Below, one piece after another: positions 16,393-25,448 of a stretch of 64,000 bases of DNA. The notes below the pieces were generated by a model, which saw only the letters and a program-made list of their open reading frames with translations, searched no databases and was not told where the DNA came from. Location of the stretch: NCBI GenBank assembly GCA_963773585.1, contig CAVZBR010000004.1:62001-126000 (forward strand), in the 5' to 3' direction. Every line of letters starts with the position of its first letter. The first letter of the stretch is position 1. Both the position numbers and the translations under genes were made by a program. This DNA is from CAVXJN01 sp963773585 (GTDB lineage: Bacteria; Pseudomonadota; Gammaproteobacteria; JASBUN01).

Positions 16393-16935
16393 GTAGGATG
16401 GGTCAAGCGCAGCGGACCCATCGTAGCGTCGGGGCCAGCACCGTAGGATGGGTCAAGCGCAGCGGACCCATCGTAACGTCGGGGCCCGCACCGTAGGATG
16501 GGTCAAGCGCAGCGGACCCATCGTAACGTCGGGGCCAGCACCGTAGGATGGGTCAAGCGCAGCGGACCCATCGTAGCGTCGGGGGCCAGCACCGTAGGAT
16601 GGGGCAAGCGCAGCGGACCCATCGTAGCGTCGGGGGCCAGCACCGTAGGATGGGTCAAGCGCAGCGGACCCATCGTAGCGTCGGGGGCCAGCACCGTAGG
16701 ATGGGGCAAGCGCAGCGGACCCATCGTAGCGTCGGGGGCCAGCACCGTAGGATGGGGCAAGCGCAGCGGACCCATCGTAGCGTCGGGGCCAGCACCGTAG
16801 GATGGGTCAAGCGCAGCGGACCCGTCGTAACGTCGGGGCCAGCACCGTAGGATGGGTCAAGCGCAGCGGACCCATCGTAACGTCGGGGGGCAGCACCGTA
16901 GGATGGGTCAAGCGCAGCGGACCCATCGTAACGTG
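16393..16935. repeat. Tandem array of 11 REP-like units, 50-51 bases each
   Basis: Units begin at 16393, 16443, 16493, 16543, 16594, 16645, 16696, 16747, 16797, 16847 and 16898. Each starts GTAG, then the stem GATGGGTC...GACCCATC around a loop AAGCGCAGCG, and a spacer of about 18 bases (CGTCGGGGCCAGCACC type). GTAG followed by an imperfect hairpin is the REP layout recognised by RAYT transposases. Some units have GATGGGGC in the left arm. Open frames through the array (MGQAQRTH type peptides) are by-products of the 50/51-base period, not genes. Confidence 0.95.
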
Positions 16936-17040
16936 TCCAACGAAGCAATCCGGCTTGCCGCCAAAACCGGACGCGCGCCATTGGCCCCCCAATTCCGGCC
17001 CGCTATTCGGGCCCGTTTGGCGGCGCGCTCTTGAACAACA

Positions 17041-20000
17041 CTACAGCAAGACCCGCTCGATGCCGCCTTTCTTGGCCCGCTCGACGAATTGGGACTGCCA
17101 GCCCTCGCCCATCAAATGGCGCGCCATCTCCACTACGATGTAATCGGTATCGAGCCCGGTTTCCTCACCATAGCGCAGTAGGCCTTGCTGGCACGCGGGG
17201 CACGACGTCAGCATTTTCACATTGCCGTCGCGGGCGACATCCGCGCCCGTCAGGTCTCGAATCCCCTTGTGCAACTCCTCTTGCTTGCGGAATTTCACCT
17301 GGGTAGCGATATCGGGGCGCGAAATCGCGAAGGTGCCGGCCTCGCCGCAACAACGATCAGACAGCGTGACCCCCTGCCCCATCAGCGTGCTGGCCACCGA
17401 AGTCGAATTGTAGGTCTTCATGGGTGTGTGGCAGGGCTCATGATACAAGTACTGCACCCCCTCGACCCCTTCGAGCTTCATGCCTTTTTCCATCAGGTAC
17501 TCGTGGATGTCGAGCAACCGGCAGCCGGGAAAGATCTTCTCGAACTCGTACTTCAGCAGCTGATCCATACACGTGCCGCAGGACACGATCACGGTTTTGA
17601 TATCGAGATAGTTCAGGGTATTGGCAACCCGATGGAACAGGACCCGATTGTCGGTGGAGATTTTTCTGCCGCGGGGTTCGTCGCCGCCGGACGTCTGCGG
17701 GTAACCGCAGCACAAGTAACCCGGAGGCAGCACAGTCTGGGCGCCGACATCGTACAGCATGGCCAGGGTGGCGAGCCCGATCTGGCTGAACAAGCGCTCC
17801 GAACCGCAGCCGGGAAAATAGAACACGGCGTCCGACTGGTCGGACACTTTGGCCGGGTCGCGGAGAATCGGCACCATCTTGCTGTCTTCCACACCCAGCA
17901 TGGCGCGCATGGTCTGCATCGGCAGATTACCGGGCATCGGCTTGCGCATGAAGTGCACGACCTGTTCGACCATTTTCGGCTTACCGGTAGTCGAGCCCGG
18001 ACGCTGGTCGCGGCCCAGTATGCCCAAACGCTTGCCGACCTTGTGCGCCAATCGCTGCGCGCCGAAACCCCACTGTAGCATGCCGGTGCGCATCGCCCGG
18101 ATGGTGGTGGGGTCGGTGATGTTCAGAAATGCCATCGAGGCCTTGGTGCCGACGTGAGTCCGCTTCTGGCCCTGCTCGCGCAGGATGTTGCGCATTCGAA
18201 TCGAGACGTCGCCGAAGTCGATGTCCACCGGGCACGGTGGCTTGCATTTGTGACACACGGTGCAGTGATCGGCGACGTCATTCATTTCATCGAAATGACG
18301 CAGCGAAACTCCGCGCCGGGTCTGTTCTTCATACAAAAACGCTTCGATGATCAGCCCGGTGGCGAGAATCTTGTTGCGTGGCGAATACAGTAGATTGGCG
18401 CGCGGCACGTGGGTGCTGCATACCGGCTTGCATTTGCCACAGCGCAGGCAGTGGCGGATGTCGTCGTTGAGGGCGCCCAGTTCGCTCGCTTCGAGGATCA
18501 AAGCCTCCTGCTGCAGCAGGCGCAAGGATGGCGTGTAGGCGTTGCCGAGGCCCGAGCCGCCGAGGAGTTTGCCACGGTTGAAGCGCCCTTCGGGATCGAC
18601 CTTGGCCTTATAGTCTGCAAACGCGGCCACTGTCGCGGCATCCAGGTACTGCATTTTGGTCAGACCGATGCCGTGCTCGCCGGAAATAACGCCGTTCAAC
18701 GAACCGGCCAGGGCCATGACCCGATCCACCACCCGCTCGGCTTCGTGCATCATTTCATAGTCGTTGGAATTGACCGGGATGTTGGTATGCACATTGCCGT
18801 CGCCGGCATGCATATGAGTGGCCACGAACAAGCGCCCGGAACGAATCTCCTTGTGGATGGTATCGAACTGCGCCCGTACGCCTTCCAATTCGCGACCGCC
18901 GAAAATCTCCTTCAGGGGTTTCTGCACCTCCTGCCGATAGGAAATGCGCAGATCCCGCCGCAACAACAGCGTCAGCAGAGTGTCGTCCTGGTTGCGCTGT
19001 TCGCGCGCAGAGTCATCCAGAAGGGCGTCGTGTTCAGTCGCGGACGCGTCCATGTGCGCCAGAATACTGCTCCAGCGCACTTTGACCGCCTGCAAATGGT
19101 CCCGAGCCGCCGCGCGTTTAGCATCGACGATCTGGCGATTTTCTTCGCTGTCCTCGTAGTCGTCGACCCGCCGCAGCTCGGGGAGATCGCCGGCAAGATA
19201 TTCCATCACCGCATCGATGATCTGCAACTTGTTGCGTATTGAATGCTCGATGTTGATACGCTCGATACCGTCGTTGTATTCGCCCAACCGATCGAGCGGT
19301 ATCACCACGTCTTCGTTGATCTTGAACGCATTGGTATGGGCGGCAATGGCCGCGGTGCGGGCCCGGTCCGCCCAGAACCGCCGGCGAGCCTCCGGGCTGG
19401 CGGCCACGAAACCTTCCGCGTCACGGGCATTCGCCAAGCGCACTACCTGCGACGCCGCTTTCGCGACGGCATCGTCATCGTCGCCCGCGATGTCGATCAA
19501 CAGCACCATCTTCGGCAGCTCGCGCCGCGGCGCCTTGGTGCTGTAATGGACCGCGCGCACATATCGTTCGTCCAAATGCTCCATACCGGACAACAACACC
19601 TCAGGGTGGCTATCCAGATAATCCTTGGTCTCGACGATCGCCGGAACCGCCTTTCGCATGTCGCTGCCGAAAAACTCCAAGCACACGGTACGAATGCAGG
19701 TGGGCATGCGGTGCAGAATGAACACCGCCGACGTGATCAGACCGTCGCAACCTTCTTTCTGGATTCCGGGCAATCCGCCCAGGAACTTGTCAGTGACGTC
19801 CTTGCCGAGGCCCTCCTTGCGCAACGCCTTGCCCGGGGTGCGCACGAATTCCGGTTCGCCTATGGGCGTGCGGCCGTCCGGTCCGTAGCGCGTCACGCGA
19901 AAGCTGACCGATTCCTGATCGTGAACTTTGCCGAGATTGTGATCGAGCCGCTCCACGTCCAGCCAGTTGCCATCGGGGGCGACCATGCGCCAGGAGGCGA

Positions 20001-20895
20001 GGTTGTCCAGCGCCGTGCCCCAAAGCACGGCTTTCTTACCGCCCGCGTTCATGGCGACGTTGCCGCCGATGGTGGAAGCATCCTGGGAAGTCGGGTCGAC
20101 CGCGAACACGTAGCCGGCGGACTCCGCCACTTCCGATACCCGCCGGGTGACAACACCAGCCTCGGCGCGCACCGTCGGCACTTCGCCATCGACTCCCGGC
20201 AGCCGGCGCATGACTACTTGGCCGAGACCCTCGAGTTTCTCGGTGTTGATCACCGCCGTGTCTTCATACAAAGGCACCGCGCCGCCGGTGTAGCCTGTGC
20301 CGCCGCCGCGAGGAATGATGGTCAGCCCCAGCTCGATACACGCGGCGACGACTTTCGCCATTTCCGCTTCGGTATCCGGCGTAATCACCACCAGCGGATA
20401 TTGAACGCGCCAGTCCGAGGCGTCGGTGACGTGGGATACCCGCGCCAGTCCGCCGAAATCGATGTTGTCTTTGCGCGTGACCCGGGATAGCTTGCGCACC
20501 GTGCGCTTGCGCAACTCCCGTTGCCGCGGAAACCAATACTCGAAGCGGCGCACTGCCTCCCGGGCGGCATCGACCAGTTGCAGCGCCAACTGGTTGCCCT
20601 GGGCCCGGGCGATGATTTGATCGAGCCGATGATGCAGAGCGTGACTCAAGGACTCGAGCCGTTTCGGATTTTCGAGCAGGTCGTCCTGGATATAGGGATT
20701 GCGGGTTACGACCCAGATGTCGCCCAGCACTTCGTAGAGCATGCGCGCGGATTGGCCCGTCTGGCGCTCGCCGCGCAATTGATTGATGACGTCCCACATG
20801 GGTGCGCCCAGCAGACGCATCACGATTTCGCGGTCTGCAAACGAAGTGTAGTTGTAGGGAATCTCGCGAATGCGAGCGGCGTGCGGGTTCGACAT
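17041..20895 (-). CDS. Giant FAD-linked oxidase/iron-sulfur oxidoreductase (DUF3683 N-terminus)
   Basis: 1284 residues that join several modules. The N-terminal 140 or so residues match the DUF3683 type (IREIPYNYTSFADREIVMRLLG). An FAD_binding_4 domain follows (PRGGGTGYTGGAVPL near residue 200; DPTSQDASTIGGNVAMNAGG). Next comes an FAD-oxidase C domain with HMHAGDGNVHTNIPVN and GEHGIGLTK. Two 4Fe-4S motifs lie near residues 815 and 877 (CLRCGKCKPVC, CTVCHKCKPPCP). A GlpC/HdrD-like CCG region closes it (CCGYPQTSGG near 1060, CCGEAGTF near 1180, CPACQQG). The layout is that of GlcD- or D-lactate/D-2-hydroxyglutarate dehydrogenases fused to their Fe-S partner, passing electrons to the quinone pool. 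The substrate is unknown. No membrane segment is evident. It stands alone between repeat tracts. Confidence 0.93.
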   Translation of the reverse strand: MSNPHAARIREIPYNYTSFADREIVMRLLGAPMWDVINQLRGERQTGQSARMLYEVLGDIWVVTRNPYIQDDLLENPKRLESLSHALHHRLDQIIARAQGNQLALQLVDAAREAVRRFEYWFPRQRELRKRTVRKLSRVTRKDNIDFGGLARVSHVTDASDWRVQYPLVVITPDTEAEMAKVVAACIELGLTIIPRGGGTGYTGGAVPLYEDTAVINTEKLEGLGQVVMRRLPGVDGEVPTVRAEAGVVTRRVSEVAESAGYVFAVDPTSQDASTIGGNVAMNAGGKKAVLWGTALDNLASWRMVAPDGNWLDVERLDHNLGKVHDQESVSFRVTRYGPDGRTPIGEPEFVRTPGKALRKEGLGKDVTDKFLGGLPGIQKEGCDGLITSAVFILHRMPTCIRTVCLEFFGSDMRKAVPAIVETKDYLDSHPEVLLSGMEHLDERYVRAVHYSTKAPRRELPKMVLLIDIAGDDDDAVAKAASQVVRLANARDAEGFVAASPEARRRFWADRARTAAIAAHTNAFKINEDVVIPLDRLGEYNDGIERINIEHSIRNKLQIIDAVMEYLAGDLPELRRVDDYEDSEENRQIVDAKRAAARDHLQAVKVRWSSILAHMDASATEHDALLDDSAREQRNQDDTLLTLLLRRDLRISYRQEVQKPLKEIFGGRELEGVRAQFDTIHKEIRSGRLFVATHMHAGDGNVHTNIPVNSNDYEMMHEAERVVDRVMALAGSLNGVISGEHGIGLTKMQYLDAATVAAFADYKAKVDPEGRFNRGKLLGGSGLGNAYTPSLRLLQQEALILEASELGALNDDIRHCLRCGKCKPVCSTHVPRANLLYSPRNKILATGLIIEAFLYEEQTRRGVSLRHFDEMNDVADHCTVCHKCKPPCPVDIDFGDVSIRMRNILREQGQKRTHVGTKASMAFLNITDPTTIRAMRTGMLQWGFGAQRLAHKVGKRLGILGRDQRPGSTTGKPKMVEQVVHFMRKPMPGNLPMQTMRAMLGVEDSKMVPILRDPAKVSDQSDAVFYFPGCGSERLFSQIGLATLAMLYDVGAQTVLPPGYLCCGYPQTSGGDEPRGRKISTDNRVLFHRVANTLNYLDIKTVIVSCGTCMDQLLKYEFEKIFPGCRLLDIHEYLMEKGMKLEGVEGVQYLYHEPCHTPMKTYNSTSVASTLMGQGVTLSDRCCGEAGTFAISRPDIATQVKFRKQEELHKGIRDLTGADVARDGNVKMLTSCPACQQGLLRYGEETGLDTDYIVVEMARHLMGEGWQSQFVERAKKGGIERVLL

Positions 20896-21058
20896 CGATC
20901 GGTCCCGAGAGATTGCGGAAATGCATTATCTTAACATACCGCTCGACGCGCACGTGGCGCGCCAGATCCACCGAAGCAAAAGGGGAATTGCCAATACCGC
21001 AGACGGCCTCGAGCGCTGTCGCGGATGGGGTTCGAAAATGGGGCTGGCAGCGGCCGAA

Positions 21059-21411
21059 GGTTGTTGTTGTGTCCGTCCCTGCGGTCCTTGACACAACCTA
21101 CGATGCAGCGGGCAAGGCAGTGCCGGATTGAGCGTACTCGCCGTCGAGAAGTCTCTTTCGTTCCCCGCCCGCGCGTACGTGCAGAAGGCGTTGCGCGCGG
21201 GTAAGGCCGACGGTTGTTGTTGTGTCCGTCCCTGCGGTCCTTGACACAACCTACGGTGCAGCGGGCAAGGCAGTGCCGGATTGAGCCTACTCGCCGTCGA
21301 GAAGCCTCTTTCGTTCCCCGTCCGCGCGTACGTGCAGAAGGCGTTGCGCGCGGTTAAGACCGACGGTTGTTGTTGTGCCCGTCCCTGCGGTCCTTGACAC
21401 AACCTAGGGGC
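21059..21411. repeat. 153-base direct repeat, two full copies and a third start
   Basis: The block beginning GGTTGTTGTTGTGTCCGTCC starts at 21059, 21212 and 21365, spacing exactly 153. Each copy has the hairpin GTTGTGTC...GACACAAC near its start (a REP-like unit read on the minus strand, GTAG first) and then about 110 bases of shared sequence with ACTCGCCGTCGAGAAG and CGCGCGTACGTGCAGAAGG. The last copy is cut just after the hairpin. No gene. Confidence 0.9.
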
Positions 21412-21700
21412 AGTCGGGCGCAGCCCGACCCATGTAAGCGCAAGCGCGAAACGATGAACATGCCCGGCGGCTGCAAGCCGAGGAGAGAAAGCTGAAGCCG
21501 ACGTGCATAGGTCAAGCGCAGCGGACCCATCGGTCGATGATTCCGGCAACCCAGCAACGTTGCATCCGGCCTGCGGCCTTGACGCAACCTACACACAACG
21601 AACATTCCCGGATCGGAAAGGCACGCGGAGCCCGTAGGATGCGTCAAGCGCAGCGGACCCGTCGAAAACAATTGCAAGCGGGATGGCCCCGTTTGGCGAA
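21412..21700. repeat. Scattered degenerate REP-like hairpins
   Basis: At least four elements: CAGTCGGGCGCAGCCCGACC near 21411, GGTCAAGCGCAGCGGACCCA near 21511, GTTGCATCCGGCCTGCGGCC with CCTACA on the right near 21558, and GTAGGATGCGTCAAGCGCAG at 21632. Several arms are mismatched, so these look like old copies. No coding sequence here. Confidence 0.75.
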
Positions 21701-21708
21701 ATCCGTTG

Positions 21709-22656
21709 CTACGGCGACTGCAAGCGCCAGACTCTAACGCTGGCGTCGTCGCTGGTGGTCGCCAGGTAATGGCCGTCGTCTGACAGCCGGATGTAAGCGC
21801 CACATAAATCGTGCTGCTGGAACCGGCGCACCACCTTGCCGGTGTCAGGATTGAGGAAGTACACGGCATCGTCGGTCTGCCTGCTGATACTGGCGAGTTT
21901 GGTACCGTCGCCGTTGAAATCCAGACTCTTGATAATGCCTCGATGCGCCGTCGGCATCACCGTAAGGGATCCATCCGTCACCTTCCAGCGAAACAGATCG
22001 AACCATCCACCGCCGTACAGGTGATGACCGTGGGGGTCGAACACCAACGACCAGGCATCCGTGGGTGGCCGGACAAACCTGCGGCTGCTGTGATTCGTTC
22101 GCCAGACCACCACGCTGCCATCGCTGCTGCTGGAGGCGATGCGCCCCGTAGTCGGATCGAGCGCCACCGCACGCACCGCCGATGTGTGATCGTGGTGCGT
22201 CGCCAATAAAGTGAAGTCGGCCAACCGCCAAAGGCGCACCGTACCGTCATTGTGACCCGTTACGACGCGGTTGAGCGTCTCACTGGCAACCATGTGGGTG
22301 ATAGGTGCGGGCGTTTCAACCTTCTGCAACTTCGCTCCCTTGTCGCTCCATCTCGCAAGAAAACCGTCATAGCCGGCGCTCACCAATTGCCCGGAGCGAA
22401 GAAACATGAGGCCATTCACTGAATCGCTGTGCGCGTGCCAACCGCCGGCCACTTGGCCGCCCGGCAGCGAGTACAAACGAATGTCGCCTTCCCAGCCGCC
22501 AGATGCCAACAACGTCTCGCCATGATCGAAAGCTACGATGCTGCCGCCGAGGTGGGCGTCGTCGACACGGATATCCGGTGGTTGCTGCGGGCCTGGCGCT
22601 GCGCAGCCTCCCAGCAGCGAGGTGATCAGCAGCAAACCCGACCACCGTCTCGCCAT
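21709..22656 (-). CDS. WD40-repeat lipoprotein (downstream paralogue)
   Basis: 315 residues from ATG 22656. The N-terminus MARRWSGLLLITSLLGGC is a lipoprotein signal with the lipidated Cys at residue 18. This start is preferred because it aligns with the neighbouring paralogue's MARIVIAVLVLATIGGC; in-frame ATGs at 22698 and 22716 would add a basic tail and overlap the upstream gene. The rest is WD40 blades: LASGGWEGDIRLYSL, LVSAGYDGFLARWSD, VVTGHNDGTVRLWRL, IASSSSDGSVVVWRT and LATTSDDASVRVWRL, about seven, enough for one propeller. Likely anchored in the envelope as a binding scaffold; the partner is unknown. Confidence 0.85.
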   Translation of the reverse strand: MARRWSGLLLITSLLGGCAAPGPQQPPDIRVDDAHLGGSIVAFDHGETLLASGGWEGDIRLYSLPGGQVAGGWHAHSDSVNGLMFLRSGQLVSAGYDGFLARWSDKGAKLQKVETPAPITHMVASETLNRVVTGHNDGTVRLWRLADFTLLATHHDHTSAVRAVALDPTTGRIASSSSDGSVVVWRTNHSSRRFVRPPTDAWSLVFDPHGHHLYGGGWFDLFRWKVTDGSLTVMPTAHRGIIKSLDFNGDGTKLASISRQTDDAVYFLNPDTGKVVRRFQQHDLCGAYIRLSDDGHYLATTSDDASVRVWRLQSP

Positions 22657-22687
22657 GGGGCTTGCGGTGATCGCCCGATGCCACTGC

Positions 22688-23659
22688 TTAAAGATCATGC
22701 TGAAACTTCGGTTCATAAGGGGCCTGCAAATCATAGATACGAATACTCTCGTCTTCCGACGCGGTGGCAAGGTAGCGACCATTCGGACTTACACGCACTG
22801 ACCAACCACAGGCACGGTGCGCCAGCAGTCGTCGAACGACGTGATTATCCGCGGCATCGACTAGGCGCACACCGCCATCGGTATAGCGCCCGATGGTCGC
22901 CAGTGAGCGGCCGTTGGGCGTGAAATCCAAGGCAATGATCGCCCCGAGATGTTCGGTATCGCGGATGGAAAGTTTACCGCTGTCCAAGTGCCAAACCAGC
23001 AACTCGAACCATGCACCGCCCGCCAACTGATCACCGTCGGGCGAGAAGGTCAGCCCTTTCACTTCCCGGGGCGATCGCAAGGTTTGCACTACTGAGAGAT
23101 CGCCTTTCAACAACAGCACCCTGCCGGCTTCGGCCGCCACAGCGAGCTTTCCATTGATTGGGTCGTATGCGAGCGCCAAAATCGAAACACCGACCGATGT
23201 GCGCCGGCGCTCGCGCAGATATTGCGCATCCAACATGCGCACGGTACCGTCCGTGTGGCCGGTGATCAGCAGGTCTCGGGAACGGTCATAGACCATCGCC
23301 GTAACCGGCGCGCTCTGAAGGTTGCGCAGCACATTTCCGTCCAGTGCGCGCCAGATCGAAACAATTCCGTCTTCAGCTGCACTGGCGACCGTTTGGTCGT
23401 CAAGCCAAACCAGTCCACGCACTGCGCGGCGGTGCATGCGCGCCTTTAACATGCGTTCGCCGTCGGGCACGTGCCAAACAGCCACCGAACCATCGTGGCC
23501 TGCGCTCGCCAACCATTCGCCGGAAGGCGAGAACGCGATCACCGTCGCTCCGCCCAGATGGGCGTGCTCGACCCTCAGTATTGGACCCTGGCTTGGCTTC
23601 AACGTTGCGCAACCACCTATCGTCGCGAGCACGAGCACAGCAATCACGATGCGGGCCAT
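22688..23659 (-). CDS. WD40-repeat lipoprotein (upstream paralogue)
   Basis: 323 residues, signal MARIVIAVLVLATIGGC (lipid Cys at residue 17), then a seven-bladed WD40 propeller with LASAGHDGSVAVWHV, VASAAEDGIVSIWRA, LITGHTDGTVRMLDA and LATASEDESIRIYDL. After the Cys both paralogues share the pattern LRVEHAHLGGATVIAFSP / IRVDDAHLGGSIVAFD. Also both have GGAWFELLVWHL / GGWFDLFRWKV at the same place, so they arose by tandem duplication. 31 bases separate this stop from the next start; probably one operon. Function unknown. Confidence 0.85.
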   Translation of the reverse strand: MARIVIAVLVLATIGGCATLKPSQGPILRVEHAHLGGATVIAFSPSGEWLASAGHDGSVAVWHVPDGERMLKARMHRRAVRGLVWLDDQTVASAAEDGIVSIWRALDGNVLRNLQSAPVTAMVYDRSRDLLITGHTDGTVRMLDAQYLRERRRTSVGVSILALAYDPINGKLAVAAEAGRVLLLKGDLSVVQTLRSPREVKGLTFSPDGDQLAGGAWFELLVWHLDSGKLSIRDTEHLGAIIALDFTPNGRSLATIGRYTDGGVRLVDAADNHVVRRLLAHRACGWSVRVSPNGRYLATASEDESIRIYDLQAPYEPKFQHDL

Positions 23660-23747
23660 TCCCGATCTCCTGTCAGCCGTACTCTAATATAACGGCGCGG
23701 GTCGATCGGTCCAACCGTGCGTTGCGGACAGTTCTCGCGACGCAGGA

Positions 23748-24105
23748 CGACGGTAGGTTGTGCCAAGGCCGAAGGCCGGACACAACGGTTTTGTCCCGGC
23801 CTGCGTGAAACCGCCGCGTGACGACCGGCCGGCACACAAGCGGGATAAACATTGCGCGCTCGACTGCGGACCGCCTCGCAATGCAGGACGATTGTAGGTC
23901 GCGTCAAGGCCGAAGGCCGGACGCAACGGTTTTATCCCGGCCTGCGTGAAACGGCTGCGTGGTGACCGCTCCGCACCCGAGCGGCATAAGCATTGGGCGC
24001 TCGACCCATCGCAGCCGGCTTCGACTCCCGGGCCCAGGCTAGGGCCGCGGGGCATCTTTATCGTTTGGCGCTTGATTCACGTAGGTCGGGCTGCGCCCGA
24101 CATGG
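23748..24105. repeat. Three REP-like hairpins between the WD40 and porin genes
   Basis: GTAGGTTGTGCCAAGGCCGA... closing GGACACAAC (near 23752), GTAGGTCGCGTCAAGGCCGA... closing GGACGCAAC (near 23894), and the short GTAGGTCGGGCTGCGCCCGA (near 24080). The first two carry the GTT-type loop AAGGCCGAAGGCCG and are followed by the same GTTTTRTCCCGGCCTGCGTG flank, so they are a duplicated block of about 142 bases. No gene in 23660-24144. Confidence 0.85.
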
Positions 24106-24144
24106 CAGCCAACGGGCCGCCCTACACTTCGAGAATATGTATCG

Positions 24145-24175
24145 ACCAAAACAAACGGGGCCCGAAGGCCCCGTT
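24145..24175 (-). terminator. Intrinsic terminator of the porin gene
   Basis: On the minus strand AACGGGGCC-TTCG-GGCCCCGTT (perfect 9-base stem) followed by TGTTTTGGT. It lies 40 bases after the porin stop. Confidence 0.85.
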
Positions 24176-24215
24176 GAATCGTACTGCTTTTGTTGTTGTA
24201 GCTAAGTCGAATAAC

Positions 24216-25280
24216 TTAGAAGTCGACGCGCATGCCGACGGTCCAAGCATCGCGGTTGCCGTCGGCACCATTAACACCATTGGCGTCGTTTACGTCGGTC
24301 TTCGAATAACCGGCGAAGGCGCGGGTCTTCTTCGACATCTTGTGGATCACGCCCAGGGCGTAGTAGTCGTCTTTCTGATCCGTGGAGGCGGCTGCGAGAT
24401 CGGCTTTGCCGTTGCCGTACTGTGCCACCAGGGTGTTGTTACCCATCTGCAGATGGTAACCCAGGAACCAGATCTTGCCGTCGTTGCTGCCGCCGCCGGC
24501 CACGTCCTGCTGGGTGTCTTCGTACTGACCCAGGAAGGTGTTGTTACCGAACTTGTACTTGCCGCCAACTTTCCAGGCATCGTAGTTCAGGCCCGCAGCG
24601 CTGTTGTCTTCGTTGTGCGCAACGGCGACGAAGGCTTCCCAGTTGCCCGGGTTGTAGCTCAGCGCCGCGGTGTAGTCACCGTCGTCCGCTGTGTTATTTC
24701 CGCCAGCGCCAAGACCGTTAGAACTTTCGTCCGGGCTGTAGGTAACCCAAACTTTGAAGCCACCGAACATGCCTTCATATGCCAAGGTGTCGGTCAGGAA
24801 CCCGTTCTGGCCGAAGGTGCCGGTCGCCATACCGCCGTGACGACGGGCTTCCAGGTAGGTGGTGATGAATGCGTCGTACGTTACACCACCGGTGTACTTG
24901 TACGCGCTCTTCAGGGCGCCGGCGGTGAAGGTACCCCAGCCGCCCTTCAGGCCGACATAGGATTCGCGATTGCCGTCATTGGGATCGCCCTGGGTGGTGT
25001 CGACCTGCCACTCGAACTTCGCAATGGCGGTCATGCCGTTGCCCAACTTCTCGGAAGCCTTGACGCCCAAACGACCGCGCTTGAAGTCGTCCATATTACG
25101 GCCGTCGAAACCGTTAAATTGACTGCCTTGCAGCACGACGCCGTCGGTGCTGAGGCTATCCGCATTGATGTTCGCCAGTTCAGCCTGCAACTGGCCATAC
25201 ACAACTACGTCGGCCTGTGCGAACAGCGGGGCGGCACCCAGCGCTGCGCCAATGGCGACGGAAAGAAGCTTTTTGTTCAT
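24216..25280 (-). CDS. Gram-negative general porin
   Basis: Outer-membrane beta-barrel of 354 residues. Signal peptide MNKKLLSVAIGAALGAAPLF with cleavage after AQA. The mature part starts DVVVYGQLQAELANI, has FKRGRLGVKASEKLGNGMTA and YVGLKGGWGTFTAGALKSAYKY, typical of the 16-strand porin family (porin_4/OmpC-like), and ends with Phe (MRVDF), the signal for barrel assembly. It should trimerise and pass small solutes. It has its own promoter, strong ribosome site (GGAGGATAACTGA) and a terminator, as expected for an abundant single gene. Low Cys and rich in Gly/Asn as usual. Confidence 0.93.
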   Translation of the reverse strand: MNKKLLSVAIGAALGAAPLFAQADVVVYGQLQAELANINADSLSTDGVVLQGSQFNGFDGRNMDDFKRGRLGVKASEKLGNGMTAIAKFEWQVDTTQGDPNDGNRESYVGLKGGWGTFTAGALKSAYKYTGGVTYDAFITTYLEARRHGGMATGTFGQNGFLTDTLAYEGMFGGFKVWVTYSPDESSNGLGAGGNNTADDGDYTAALSYNPGNWEAFVAVAHNEDNSAAGLNYDAWKVGGKYKFGNNTFLGQYEDTQQDVAGGGSNDGKIWFLGYHLQMGNNTLVAQYGNGKADLAAASTDQKDDYYALGVIHKMSKKTRAFAGYSKTDVNDANGVNGADGNRDAWTVGMRVDF

Positions 25281-25329
25281 TCAGTTATCCTCCGAACTTA
25301 AGGATGAGGTTTATTGTTCCGCGGGAAGG

Positions 25330-25357
25330 AATATAGCAGGTCCGTGTATCGATGCAA
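25330..25357 (-). promoter_or_regulatory. Putative sigma-70 promoter of the porin gene
   Basis: On the minus strand TTGCAT (25357-25352), 16-base spacer, TATATT (25335-25330), about 50 bases before the porin ATG. Immediately upstream is the palindrome CTTTTTTGAAAAAAG (25375-25361), AT-rich and close to the -35, a possible regulator or UP-like element. Confidence 0.55.
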
Positions 25358-25380
25358 CAACTTTTTTCAAAAAAGCTACA

Positions 25381-25425
25381 ATCGCGGGACCGTGTTGTAG
25401 TTTTGCAACAACAAGGCCCCGCGAT
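25381..25425. repeat. Long imperfect hairpin upstream of the porin promoter
   Basis: Arms 25381-25400 and 25406-25425 match at 17 of 20 positions around a 5-base loop. The outer 8 bases (ATCGCGGG/CCCGCGAT) are perfect. On the minus strand the hairpin is followed after six bases by TTTTTT, so it may end transcription arriving from the right, or be the end of a small RNA. Confidence 0.6.
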
Positions 25426-25448
25426 CCCGGCAGTCACCACAGCACCTC

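Noticed and set aside
16393..16935. Possible CRISPR array (regular 50-base repeats)
   Set aside because: There are no unique spacers: the whole unit repeats. Each unit has a GTAG hairpin, and no cas gene is near. It is a REP array.
16498..16981. Open frames coding for MGQAQRTHRSVGG-type repeats
   Set aside because: They come from reading a 50/51-base repeat in several frames on both strands; no ribosome site, no homology beyond the repeat itself.
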